DNA from: Candidatus Rokuibacteriota bacterium
GTDB taxonomy: Bacteria; Methylomirabilota; Methylomirabilia; Rokubacteriales; CSP1-6
NCBI GenBank assembly: GCA_016193045.1
Contig: JACPSW010000007.1
Location: 1 to 64,000, forward strand
Direction of reading: 5' to 3'
Length of the DNA stretch: 64,000 bases
A program made the translations under genes and the position numbers. The notes under the pieces are model-generated. The model searched no databases. It worked only from the letters and a program-made list of their open reading frames with translations, and had not been told where the DNA came from. Position 1 is the stretch's first letter; every line of letters starts with the position of its first letter. Shown piece by piece: positions 1-8,191 of the stretch.

Positions 1-1383
1 GCTGCGCGGCGAATGGCCTTCCCCGGCGCCCGCCCGCTTCCGACTCCGGCGAGGTCGCCCGTCGCCGACTGACTTGGCAAGCCAGCGAGCGGTGCCCAAC
101 AACCGTGCATCACTGCCCCTACGTGCCACCAGCTGCACCCCGAGTGGCATCCCGGCCTCCGACCAAAGCAGCGGCAACGTCACCGCCGGAGTGCCAAGAT
201 ACGTCCACGTGGTGCAGAAGATCGGATCGCCCGTCGTCTCGAGCCCGTGCGGCGCTTCGCCCGGCGCTGCCGGCGTGAGAATCGCGTCGAACTCGTCGAA
301 CACCGGCTCGAGCGCGACGTTGAGCGACGGAATGCCCGCGACCGCCGCCGCGTAGTCGACCGCCCCATGGCGGCGACCGCGCTCGATCGCCTCGCGCAGC
401 ACCGGGCTGAGCCGATCGCGGCCTTTCTCGTAATCGCGACGGAGGTTGTGCGCCATCTCGACTTCCATGATGGTGCGATGCATCTCGACGGCGCGCGCGA
501 AGCTCTCGCCAAGCTCGACCTCGACGACCGCCTCGCCCAGCGTCCGGACGAGCTCGGCGAAGGCGTCGCGCGTCTCGGGCTCGGCGCGCTCCCAGACCGG
601 CGACCGCACGAAGGCCAGACGCGGCGGCAGCGGCGGCTCCGACGCGGCGACCGCGGCCAGCGGCGGGCGGGCGATGGGCCGCGTGTCCGGATCCTCCTCG
701 TCGAAGCCGACGAGCGTCTCGGCGAGGAGCGCGACGTCCTCGACCGTGCGCCCGAACACGCCGACGTGATCCAGGGTGCGCGACAGGAGGAGCGCCCCCG
801 TCCGCGGGATCAGGCCGTGGGTCGGCTTGAAGCCGACGACGCCGCAGAACGCGGCCGGCCGGATCACCGACCCATTGGTCTGCGAACCGATGGCGCCTGG
901 CACCATGTGCGCCGCCACCGCAGCGGCCGAGCCGCTGGAGGAGCCGCCCGGCGTCCGCCCCGCATCGTGGGGATTCGTGGTCTTGCCGGGCTGGAAATAC
1001 GCGCACTCCGTGGTCACCGTCTTGCCCATGATCACGGCGCCCGCCGCCCGCAGGCAGGCGACCACCGCCGCATCCCGTCGCGGCGTGCGGCCCTCCCACA
1101 GCGGCGATCCGAGCTCGGTGGGCATGTCGCCGGTATCGAAGATGTCCTTGACGCCGATCGGCACGCCGTGCAGCGGCCCCAGCGCTCGGCCGTGCTGACG
1201 ATGCACGTGGCCAGCCTCGGCCTGCTGCATCGCGTGGTCGCGGTCCAGAAACGCCCAGGCCCGGACTGTGGGCTCGACCTCCTCGATCCGCTTGAGGCAG
1301 TCCGCCACCAGCTCGGGGGAGGTGATGCGGCCCTCGCGAACGTCCGCCGTCGCGTGGGTGAGCGACAGGGCGTAGAGGCTCAT
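1..1383 (-). CDS. Amidase signature-family hydrolase (C-terminus cut by window edge)
   Basis: Translating back from the ATG at 1383 gives an open frame to base 1 with no stop. It matches the amidase signature family: Lys79 in GVKD, a Gly/Ser-rich loop GGSSSGS near residues 146-152, and the likely nucleophile Ser172 in QTNGSVIRPA followed by FCGVVGFKP. These are the Ser-cisSer-Lys triad positions of enzymes that hydrolyse amide bonds. The substrate cannot be told. The family core ends at about LLGTARWLA, so only a short tail is probably missing. It lies upstream of the TRAP operon remnants on the same strand but is separated from dctM's end by repeat C, so co-transcription is uncertain. Confidence 0.85.
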   Translation of the reverse strand, partial: MSLYALSLTHATADVREGRITSPELVADCLKRIEEVEPTVRAWAFLDRDHAMQQAEAGHVHRQHGRALGPLHGVPIGVKDIFDTGDMPTELGSPLWEGRTPRRDAAVVACLRAAGAVIMGKTVTTECAYFQPGKTTNPHDAGRTPGGSSSGSAAAVAAHMVPGAIGSQTNGSVIRPAAFCGVVGFKPTHGLIPRTGALLLSRTLDHVGVFGRTVEDVALLAETLVGFDEEDPDTRPIARPPLAAVAASEPPLPPRLAFVRSPVWERAEPETRDAFAELVRTLGEAVVEVELGESFARAVEMHRTIMEVEMAHNLRRDYEKGRDRLSPVLREAIERGRRHGAVDYAAAVAGIPSLNVALEPVFDEFDAILTPAAPGEAPHGLETTGDPIFCTTWTYLGTPAVTLPLLWSEAGMPLGVQLVARRGSDARLLGTARWLAKSVGDGRPRRSRKRAGAGEGHSPRS

Positions 1384-1391
1384 ACGTCCTT

Positions 1392-1428
1392 GGAGGGGGG
1401 CTCCGCCCCCCTTCCGATTCCTCCCCCC
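1392..1428. repeat. Repeat C copy 1, GC hairpin
   Basis: A run GGAGGGGGG, a CTCCG loop and CCCCCC form a strong stem, followed by TTCCGATTCCTCCCCCC. A second copy at 38354-38390 matches at 35 of 37 positions. This copy lies just upstream of the amidase start and after the end of dctM. It could act as a terminator, but no T-run follows. Confidence 0.65.
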
Positions 1429-1479
1429 GACACAGGGTGTCTCATCCGGAGCGGTCCTCCGTCGCGCCGCCCGCCGGGC

Positions 1480-2734
1480 TCAGCGCGGAGTGTACAGGTA
1501 GTCCGGCAGCCACAGGACCAGCTGCGGAAAGACGTAGACCAGCACCATGGCCATAAACACCATCCACACGAAGGGGAGGGCGCCCTTGAAGATATCCGCC
1601 AGCGTGACGTGCGGGGGCGCGACCCCCTTCAGATAGAACGCGGCCATCGCCACGGGCGGCGTGTTGAAGGCGGTCTGCGTGTTGAGCGCGACCAGGATGC
1701 CGAAAAAGATCGGATCGACCTTGAACGTGTCGAGCAGCGGCAGGAAGATCGGCACGAAGATGATGATGATCTCGGTCCATTCCAGCGGCCATCCCAGCAG
1801 GAAGATGATGAGCTGTGTCAGGATCAAGAACTGCGTCGTGGACAGGTTCATAGCCAGGAAGAGTTGCTCGATCACCGATTGGCCCCCGAGCAGCGCGAAC
1901 ACGGACGCGAAGGTCCACGACCCGATGAACAGGAAACAGACCATGGCCGTCGCCCGCGCGCACAGGAACACGGATTCCTTCAGCATCTGGAAGTTGGACC
2001 GACATAATCAGGATCGCGAGCGGAAGGAACGAGGTCGCCACGGAGCGCAGCACTTCGACCAAGGGCACGTCCGTCTGGTCCTTGGGCAACTTGGGGCACA
2101 GCGCCGGATTCAGCACCGCCCGCCCGATCACGTACGCCACGTAGAGGAACCCGAGCAGGAAGCCCGGGATCATGGCGGCCGCATACAGCTTGACCGCCGA
2201 GATCCCCGCGGTGGCGGCATAGACGATGAGCAGGATGCTGGGCGGAATGAGGATGCCGAGACAGCCGCCCGCGCACACGACCCCCGCGGAGAGCTTAATG
2301 TCGTAGCCGGCGCGCAGCATGGCGGGAAAGGCCAGGAGCCCCATCAGGGTCACCACCGCGCCCACGATCCCGGTGGCGGTGGCGAACATCGCGCACGTGA
2401 GAAGCGTCGCCACGGCCAGCGACCCAGGGACGCGCTTGGCGGCGATCTGCAGCGAGCCAAACAGGCGGTCGAGAATGTTGGCGCGCTCGACGACGTACCC
2501 CATGAACAGGAACAGGGGCACGGCCGTCAGCACGTCGTTGGACGTGACCTCGAAGGTCTTCTGGACCAGCAGCGTGAAGATGCGGTTGGCGAAAAAATCC
2601 TGGCCGGGCGTGTAGTAGGCGTAAAAGCCGAATCCCACGGCCATGGCGATGAGCGTGAAGGCGATGGGAAAGCCGAGCATGATGATGAAGATGAAGAGAC
2701 CCAGCATCGCTATGCCGATCTGGGGGTCGGTCAT
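1480..2734 (-). pseudogene. dctM: TRAP transporter large permease (DctM), internal deletion and frame change
   Basis: DctM is the 12-helix permease of TRAP transporters, which import organic acids using an ion gradient. The N-terminal frame begins at the ATG at 2734 (MTDPQIGIAMLG), overlapping the dctQ stop as ATGA. It gives a good DctM sequence (AVPLFLFMGYVVERANI, LIPPSILLIVYA) to LPLAILIMSV near 2005. It then runs out of frame. The rest of the family sequence continues in another frame from NFQMLKESVFL near 1995 to the stop at 1480 (FNTPPVAMAAFYLKGVAPP). The two parts together give about 413 residues. The family segment normally lying between them, including the ATPTEAAA signature, is absent. 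It is therefore either a broken gene or an assembly error. Confidence 0.8.
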
Positions 2735-3345
2735 ACTCCGGTCCCCTCGTGAGCAGAGGGCGGCCGCTCGCCGCGCTCGTCTCGCTCCTGCCGCTCGCGG
2801 AGGAGCACGGCCTCGATCTCCTCGACGTCGTGCAGACGCTGCGGCCAACGGCCCGAACGAATGCACAGGATACAGCGGATGATCTCGGCCACCCCCTGCA
2901 CGAGCAGGAGCACGCCGGTGACCGGGATCAAGGTCTTGAGCGGGAACACCGGAACCCCGGCCGGGCTGAAGATGCTCACCTCTCGGAACTGGACCGATAC
3001 CTTGGCGTATCCCCAGCCGGAATAGATCCAGGCCCCCACGGCGGGAAGGAAGAACACGATGTAGAGCGCCAGGTCCATGGCGGCCTGCACCCGCGGCGGC
3101 CAGAACCGGTACAGGACGTCGCCGCGCACGTGGCCGTTGCGTGACAGGGTATAGGCGCCGGCCATCAGGAACATGGCCCCGTACGTGATGTAGCTGATGT
3201 CGAAGGCCCAGGTCGTCGGCGCCCGCAGGGCGTAGCGCACGAAGACCTCATAGCTCACCCCGAAGGTGAGCACGAGGATCAGCCAGGCGAAGGCCTTCCC
3301 GACCCAGGTGCTGAGCGAGTCGATGAAGAAGAGAAACCGGGTCAT
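2731..3345 (-). CDS. dctQ: TRAP transporter small permease (DctQ family)
   Basis: This 204-residue protein has four hydrophobic segments (near residues 18-32, 50-66, 90-108 and 133-155) and the DctQ-like RYALRAPTTWAFDISYITYGAMF region. DctQ is the four-helix membrane partner of DctM. It sits between dctP and dctM on the same strand, and its stop overlaps the dctM start. The C-terminus is a charged, Arg/Glu-rich cytoplasmic tail. The frame is intact, unlike both neighbours. Confidence 0.9.
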   Translation of the reverse strand: MTRFLFFIDSLSTWVGKAFAWLILVLTFGVSYEVFVRYALRAPTTWAFDISYITYGAMFLMAGAYTLSRNGHVRGDVLYRFWPPRVQAAMDLALYIVFFLPAVGAWIYSGWGYAKVSVQFREVSIFSPAGVPVFPLKTLIPVTGVLLLVQGVAEIIRCILCIRSGRWPQRLHDVEEIEAVLLRERQERDERGERPPSAHEGTGV

Positions 3346-3360
3346 GTCCCCCTACAGAGA

Positions 3361-3390
3361 GTCGGGCGGCGTGAGGCCACGCCGCCCGAC
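3361..3390 (-). promoter_or_regulatory. 13-bp intercistronic hairpin between dctP and dctQ
   Basis: GTCGGGCGGCGTG at 3361-3373 pairs perfectly with CACGCCGCCCGAC at 3378-3390 around the loop AGGC. It lies in the dctP-dctQ gap with no T-run. In binding-protein operons such stems often stabilise the upstream message and lower permease expression. That role is inference. Confidence 0.6.
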
Positions 3391-3422
3391 CGGAACGAGC
3401 ACGATCAGCGCGGGAGATCCGG

Positions 3423-4398
3423 CTACAGCTTCAGCTTGCCGAAGTGATGCTCGTAGGCGACCCGGTAATCGGCGGCGTTGAACAGCCCGTAGTAGACCAC
3501 GCGCTTCACCCACGCCTTCTGCGAGTCCATCACCTTCTTCATGAACGGGTCCCTGCCGAGTTCGTCGATCAGCCCATCCCAGGCCTTGATCTGGACATCG
3601 AACACGTCCTTGGGGGTGCGGAGGACGTTGACCTTGTCCTTCGTGATCAGCTCCTGGAGGTCTTTCGAATAGTAGTCGTAGCTCTTCCACTCATTGGCCG
3701 CTGACGCGGCCTCGGCGGCATATTGCAGGATCGCCTGATGCTCCTTGGGCAGCGCGTTGAACTTGGTCCGGTTGAACATGATCTCGAAGTACTCGGTGGC
3801 CTGATGGTAGCTGCCCAGCATGTAGTTCTTGGCCACGTCCTGGGCGCCGAAGCGGCGGTCGGAGGTCGGGTTGTTGAACTCGAAGGCGTCGATCACGCCC
3901 GAGGGGCTGGGTCGGGTGGGGCATGACGAAGAAGCTCTTGATGTTGACCTTCATGATCTTCGTCTGGAGCTCGTCGAAGAGCTCCTTGCCGCCGCCGTTG
4001 TGGATCCAGCCGAGCCCCTCGTTGGCGTTGAAGCCGAACACCGGCCCGGTGCCGAACAAGGACGCAGCCTTGTGCTTGCCGTACCAGTACACGGTCACGG
4101 TGTGGGCGGCATCGATCTGCCCGCCGTGCACCCCGTCGAACACCTGGAAGGGATGGACGACGGCGCCGCCGACCAGGTAGTCGATCTTGAGCCGCCCGCC
4201 AGCCATTTCGTTGACGCGCTTGACATAGTCTTCGGCGAACTCGTTGAAGACGTCGGCCTTGCCCCAGGACCCCTGCATCTTCAGGGTGACCGTCTGCGCC
4301 CGCGAAACCTGTGGCATTGCGATCGTGGCCGCCGCAGCGGCGCCGCCGGCGACCGCCACCTTCTTCAGAAAGCCGCGTCGTGACGTGGTTTCCTTCAT
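3423..4398 (-). pseudogene. dctP: TRAP substrate-binding protein (DctP), internal deletion and frame change
   Basis: The start is the ATG at 4398, behind GAGGAGG. It gives a Tat-type signal (SRRGFLKK, then an Ala-rich core and SRAQ) and a DctP domain through KSFFVMPHPTQPLG near 3905. The frame then breaks. The C-terminal half resumes in another frame at GVIDAFEFNNPTSDRR near 3899 and runs to the TAG at 3423. Together about 323 residues remain, where the family usually has about 360-375. The missing piece is the segment normally linking PLGWF to LQRGVIDAFEFN. DctP would deliver the substrate to DctQM, so the operon as read is not functional. The dctM gene nearby has the same kind of lesion. 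Confidence 0.8.
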
Positions 4399-4472
4399 CT
4401 GCCATTCCTCCTCTGTGAGGGGCCTTGTTTGGGCTCTACGGGGACTCGCTTGCAAGACGAACGCGACACGCT

Positions 4473-4501
4473 ACCGTATTGGCATCCGGCTCATTTGTCA
4501 A
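4473..4501 (-). promoter_or_regulatory. Sigma-70-type promoter for dctPQM
   Basis: On the minus strand TTGACA (4496-4501) and TACGGT (4473-4478) are separated by 17 bases, about 75 bases upstream of the dctP ATG. The -35 is a perfect consensus. Confidence 0.6.
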
Positions 4502-4526
4502 GTGGCATTTGTTTAACCCAGGACAC

Positions 4527-4543
4527 CCGGGATATGTTCCCGG
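4527..4543. terminator. Short hairpin after the PDZ gene
   Basis: CCGGGA (4527-4532) pairs with TCCCGG (4538-4543) 14 bases beyond the stop of the PDZ protein gene. No clear T-run follows, so terminator function is uncertain. Confidence 0.35.
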
Positions 4544-4556
4544 CCGGGCGGTCCGT

Positions 4557-5288
4557 CTAAGGAATCCGCTGGCTTGGCGGGCTGACCGTGAGGGCCAGCG
4601 GCTCGCCCTCGCGCCGCACGGTCAGCCTGAGCGGCTGGTCGAGGCCCGCCTCCACGAGGACGGCGCTCACCGCCTGGCGGGACAGGACGGGCCGCCCGTT
4701 GACCTCCACGATGACGTCACCGGGCTTGAGCCCCGCCCGGTCGGCCTGGCTGTCGCGGAGCACCACGGCGACGGCCGGAGTGCCCGACGGCCGGGGCCGC
4801 TCCCGGTCCTCCTCAGGATCGCGGACGACGAACCCGAACTCCGCCGCCACCCGCTCGGCGACGATCTCCCGCGGCATGGCCTCCACGCTCACACGGAGCG
4901 TCTGGCGCCCCTCCTCGCGCCGGAGGATTGTCACGGCCACCTCCTGCCCCGCCGAGGTGGCGGCGACCAAGCGCTGGAGCGTGCGGGTGTCCACGACCGG
5001 CCGGTCCCTGAAGGCGACGACCAGATCGCCGTTCTTGAACCCCGCCCGCGCCGCCGGAGTGTCCTTCAGGACCTCCACGATCAGCGCCCCGTAGCCCTCC
5101 CGGATGCCGTGGCGCGTCGAGATCTCTTCCATCTCCTGCTCGGAGAGATCGCGGATCCGGACCCCCAGCCACCCCCACGTGGCCGACTGAGCGACGGCCG
5201 GGAGTGCCAGCGCCGCGACAACGAGAAGCGGAAGCCAGCGCCGCGATCGAGCTCTTGCCCCGGGTCGAGAACCGAGCCGGGTACCCAC
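4557..5288 (-). CDS. Secreted protein with two PDZ domains
   Basis: From the GTG at 5288 the product has about 243 residues: an Arg-rich start, a hydrophobic signal core (WLPLLVVAALALPAVAQS), then two PDZ-like modules. The first contains GYGALIVEVLKDTPAARAGF and the second PAVAVVLRDSQADRAGL with GDVIVEVNGRPV. PDZ domains bind C-terminal peptides and are common in HtrA proteases, but no protease domain is visible here. It may be a periplasmic adaptor. An upstream ATG at 5402 overlaps the stop of the preceding gene as ATGA and would add a 38-residue head encoded inside repeat A. That head is unlike a signal peptide, so the shorter start is preferred. Confidence 0.75.
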   Translation of the reverse strand: MGTRLGSRPGARARSRRWLPLLVVAALALPAVAQSATWGWLGVRIRDLSEQEMEEISTRHGIREGYGALIVEVLKDTPAARAGFKNGDLVVAFRDRPVVDTRTLQRLVAATSAGQEVAVTILRREEGRQTLRVSVEAMPREIVAERVAAEFGFVVRDPEEDRERPRPSGTPAVAVVLRDSQADRAGLKPGDVIVEVNGRPVLSRQAVSAVLVEAGLDQPLRLTVRREGEPLALTVSPPSQRIP

Positions 5289-5390
5289 CGAAGGTGGGTG
5301 GAGGCCCGAGGGAGGAGCCGACCGGAGCGTACGCGGTTGTACGTGAGGATCGGCGACGACTGAGAACGCCGGGATGCGACGGTTATCGGC
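5266..5390. repeat. Repeat A copy 1 (structured interspersed element)
   Basis: This element starts with GAGAACCGAGCCGGGTACCC and ends with GGGATGCGACGGTTATCGGC. The copy at 55137-55287 has the same order and orientation. A stem CCCACC-GAA-GGTGGG is conserved, with GTA as the loop in the other copy. The central part differs in sequence and length. It overlaps the 5' end of the PDZ protein gene. Confidence 0.75.
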
Positions 5391-5398
5391 CCGGGGAA

Positions 5399-6334
5399 TC
5401 ATGGGTTGAGCAGGACTTGCTCGACGACGCCCCCGGGCCCCAGGATGACCCGGAGCAGGAAGGCGGGCCGCCGCCGGAACGAGTGGGCGAAGCGGAGGTC
5501 CTGGTACTCGACAACCTGCCGCGCGCCCTCCTCGCGCACGATCACCACCGGGAAGCGCGCGAACCAGAGAAACGTCTTGACGGCCTCGACCTCCTCCGCC
5601 CGCGCCACCGGCCCGTTGCGGGGGCCCTTGGGGATCGGCGTCAGCCGCCCCTGCGCGCGCCCGAGAGCGACGATGCCCTGCCAGTACGTGTCTCCATCCT
5701 CCACGAAGCCGCGCCACCGAAACGGGGTAAACGGCTCCGGCAGCGCCTCGACCCGGCGCGGGACGATTCCCTGCGACCGCGCGATGCGATCCAGCGTGCT
5801 CACGGCCGCGAGGTGGTTGACGGCCATCAGGCCCAGGTAGCCCGCCATGATTCCCACGGCGACGCGCCCGATGAGCGCCGACCGGGAGCGCCAGGCATAG
5901 CCGGCGACCAGCGCCCCCAGGAGCGGCAGCGTGAGGAAGGGATCAATGATGAAGACGAGGTCCAGGGCGGGACGCGAGCGCGAAAACGGCAAGAACAGCT
6001 GGATCCCGTAGCTCGTGATGAGGTCCAGGAAGAGATGGCCGACCACGATCCCAAGAAGCGCGAGGCCCGACAAGAGCCGCCATCGTTTCTCAGGGCCCAG
6101 CAGGCGGACGATCAGCCCGAGGGCGAGCGCGAGCCCCAGGCCCCCGACGAACGAGTGGGTGATCCCGCGGTGGGTCTCGAGCGCCACGACGCTCCCCGCC
6201 GGCGACCAGAGGACGTCGATGTCGGGAATCAGCGCGCCCGCCGTCGTCGCCAGGGTGGCCTGGTAGCCGTAGCGCTGGCGAAGGCCCGCCTGGGCGAGCA
6301 CAGCCCCCGTCAATCCGTGCGTGATCGGGTCCAT
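5399..6334 (-). CDS. Membrane-bound metal-dependent hydrolase, DUF457/YdjM family
   Basis: This 311-residue protein begins MDPITHGLTGAVLAQAGL, the DUF457 hallmark with its early His. It continues with a PDIDVLW acidic motif, THSF, and GHLFLDLITSYG, all typical conserved His/Asp sites of YdjM/YbcI-like inner-membrane proteins. Several hydrophobic segments lie in the first 190 residues and a soluble tail follows. The biochemical role of the family is poorly known. It lies 100 bases after the LON-domain gene and its stop overlaps a possible ATG of the PDZ gene. Confidence 0.85.
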   Translation of the reverse strand: MDPITHGLTGAVLAQAGLRQRYGYQATLATTAGALIPDIDVLWSPAGSVVALETHRGITHSFVGGLGLALALGLIVRLLGPEKRWRLLSGLALLGIVVGHLFLDLITSYGIQLFLPFSRSRPALDLVFIIDPFLTLPLLGALVAGYAWRSRSALIGRVAVGIMAGYLGLMAVNHLAAVSTLDRIARSQGIVPRRVEALPEPFTPFRWRGFVEDGDTYWQGIVALGRAQGRLTPIPKGPRNGPVARAEEVEAVKTFLWFARFPVVIVREEGARQVVEYQDLRFAHSFRRRPAFLLRVILGPGGVVEQVLLNP

Positions 6335-6434
6335 ATTATCTACCTGGGCACGGGCACCCGGGCTGTCGCCACGCCCGTGCCCCGCCGGAATGTCGCGTTC
6401 GGCAACTCGGAGTGCGTCACGCGAGTCGCGTTCA

Positions 6435-7055
6435 TCAGGTCGCGGCCTGCCGCAGCAGGTCGTCGAGGGTGGCGGCGAGCCGGTCGAGGCGGCGCCCGAT
6501 GTCGAGCGTTTCCAGCAGCTCTTGCCGCAGGAGCGGATCCGGGATGACCACCGAGGCGATCCGGTCCGCCACCACTCCGGGGACCGTCGCCGCGCGGAGC
6601 GCCCGCTCCACCTCGCGCGAGGATTGACCCTGGGCCTTGAGGAGCCTGAGGCAGGCCGCTTTGACGCGATCGGTCTGGGAGGCGAGCCGGCCGCCATCTC
6701 CCTGAGGGACGGCCTCTTCCAGGACGCGCGCCCGCACCACCCGGTAAAGCGTGTCCGTCGGCAGTTCGGTCTCGATCCTCACACGGCAATCGCCACGGAC
6801 AAGGATGTTGAACCGGCCCGTGGCCAGCCGCTCCCACCGCACGATCTCCCCCGCTCCGGCCACGGCGTACACCTCAGGCTTCCCGTCATAGGTCGCCTCG
6901 TAGCCGGGCTTGAGCCCCACCACGGCCAGGCGCCGATCGCGGGCCAGGCAGTCGGTGACCATGGCGCGGTAGCGCGCCTCGAAGATGTGGAGCGGCAGGA
7001 GCGTGTGAGGAAAGAAGGTCAGGCCGGGGAGCGGGAAAATCGGCAGGACCACCAC
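6435..7055 (-). CDS. LON substrate-binding-domain protein
   Basis: The 206-residue product is only the N-terminal LON domain (LPIFPLPGLTFFPHTLLPLHIFEARYRAMV). It has no AAA+ or protease part. Stand-alone LON domain proteins are common and probably bind unfolded protein or peptides; the exact job is unknown. The start lies one base after the mrp stop, so translation is likely coupled to mrp. Confidence 0.88.
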   Translation of the reverse strand: MVVLPIFPLPGLTFFPHTLLPLHIFEARYRAMVTDCLARDRRLAVVGLKPGYEATYDGKPEVYAVAGAGEIVRWERLATGRFNILVRGDCRVRIETELPTDTLYRVVRARVLEEAVPQGDGGRLASQTDRVKAACLRLLKAQGQSSREVERALRAATVPGVVADRIASVVIPDPLLRQELLETLDIGRRLDRLAATLDDLLRQAAT

Positions 7056-7056
7056 G

Positions 7057-8133
7057 CTAGCTGATCTTCGGGAGCGTGAACGCAGAGAGGGTGGTGACCC
7101 GGTCGGCGACGGCCGCCGCCAGTTTCCTGAAGGCCGCGGCCTGGGCCGAATCGGGCTTCCGGACCAGAATGGGCTCTCCTTCGTCGCCGCCCTTCCGCGT
7201 CTCGGGATCGATCGGGATCTGGGCCAGGACCGGCACGCCCGCTTCCCGGGCGATCTTCTGCCCGCCGCCCTCGCCGAAGATCGGCGTCCGCCCGCCGCAG
7301 TGAGGGCAGACGAAGTCGCTCATGTTCTCCACGATCCCGAGGATCGGGACGTTGAGCTTCTTGAACATCGCCACTGCCTTCCGCACGTCCAGCAGCGCCA
7401 CGTCCTGGGGCGTGGTGACCATCACCACGCCCCCGAGCGGGATCACTTGGGAGAGGGACAGCTGGGCGTCTCCGGTGCCGGGTGGCATGTCGAAGACCAG
7501 ATAATCCAGCTCGCCCCAGAGCACGTCCCGGAGAAACTGCTGGACTGCCGAGTGGATCATGGGGCCGCGCCAGACGATGGCCTCCCCCGGCGCCACGAAG
7601 AAGCCGATGGAGATCAGCTTGATCCCGTAACTCTCCACGGGGATGATGCGATTCTCGAACATCCCGGGCTTGCCGCGCGCCCCCATCATCATCGGAATGT
7701 CCGGGCCGTACACGTCCACGTCCACGAGCCCCACCCTGGCGCCGGTCTCGTGGAGCGCCAGGGCAAGATTGACGGCGACGGTGGACTTGCCCACGCCGCC
7801 CTTGCCGGAGGAGACCGCGATCGTGTGCTTGACCTCGGGGATGAGGTCTTCCTTGGGAGGCTCGGCGGGGGCGGGGCGCCCGGCCGCCTGGGCCTGGCCT
7901 CCCATCGCCACCTGCACGTTGGAGACGCCCGGCACTCCGGCCACCACCTTCTTCGCCTGGCTGTGGATCTGGGCCTTGGCAAGCGCCGGCTGGGTCGTGA
8001 ACTGGAGGGTGAACGACACGTTCCCGTCCTGGATGGTCATGCCCTGGACCAGGCCGAGGCTGACGATGTCCTTGCCCGCGTCGGGGTCCTGGACAGTCCG
8101 GAGCGCCTGGAGGACGGCTTCCTCTGTGATCAT
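7057..8133 (-). CDS. mrp: Mrp/NBP35-type Fe-S cluster carrier ATPase
   Basis: The 358-residue protein has an N-terminal DUF59/MIP18-like domain (residues 1-80, VLQALRTVQDPDAGKDIVSLGL) and a linker. A ParA-like P-loop ATPase follows, with the deviant Walker A SGKGGVGKST. The CxxC pair in FVCPHCGG would bind a bridging 4Fe-4S cluster in the dimer. Mrp proteins deliver Fe-S clusters to apo-proteins in the cytoplasm. The ATG at 8133 was chosen because a near-consensus promoter ends 7 bases upstream, leaving no room for a ribosome site. Longer upstream starts would lie inside the promoter. Confidence 0.93.
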   Translation of the reverse strand: MITEEAVLQALRTVQDPDAGKDIVSLGLVQGMTIQDGNVSFTLQFTTQPALAKAQIHSQAKKVVAGVPGVSNVQVAMGGQAQAAGRPAPAEPPKEDLIPEVKHTIAVSSGKGGVGKSTVAVNLALALHETGARVGLVDVDVYGPDIPMMMGARGKPGMFENRIIPVESYGIKLISIGFFVAPGEAIVWRGPMIHSAVQQFLRDVLWGELDYLVFDMPPGTGDAQLSLSQVIPLGGVVMVTTPQDVALLDVRKAVAMFKKLNVPILGIVENMSDFVCPHCGGRTPIFGEGGGQKIAREAGVPVLAQIPIDPETRKGGDEGEPILVRKPDSAQAAAFRKLAAAVADRVTTLSAFTLPKIS

Positions 8134-8140
8134 TGGACTC

Positions 8141-8169
8141 ACTATAGGGGGCGGTCGTCCCCGAGTCAA
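8141..8169 (-). promoter_or_regulatory. Promoter of mrp, predicting a leaderless mRNA
   Basis: Minus-strand TTGACT (8164-8169) and TATAGT (8141-8146) are separated by 17 bases. Only 7 bases lie between the -10 box and the ATG at 8133, so transcription should begin at or next to the A of the start codon. Confidence 0.7.
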
Positions 8170-8176
8170 TCCGTGT

Positions 8177-8182
8177 TATCCT
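8177..8182 (+). promoter_or_regulatory. Possible -10 box of the flavin reductase gene
   Basis: TATCCT lies 9 bases before the ATG at 8192, and no Shine-Dalgarno sequence is present. No good -35 box is seen because that space overlaps the divergent mrp promoter. A very short or absent leader is likely. Confidence 0.35.
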
Positions 8183-8191
8183 GATCCTGCC

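Noticed and set aside
247-2007. Long plus-strand open frames over the amidase and TRAP genes (586 and 363 residues)
   Set aside because: They are Arg/His/Gly/Pro-rich mirror translations of GC-rich genes on the other strand, with no family features. The same holds for similar long frames over ure, pst and nadE.
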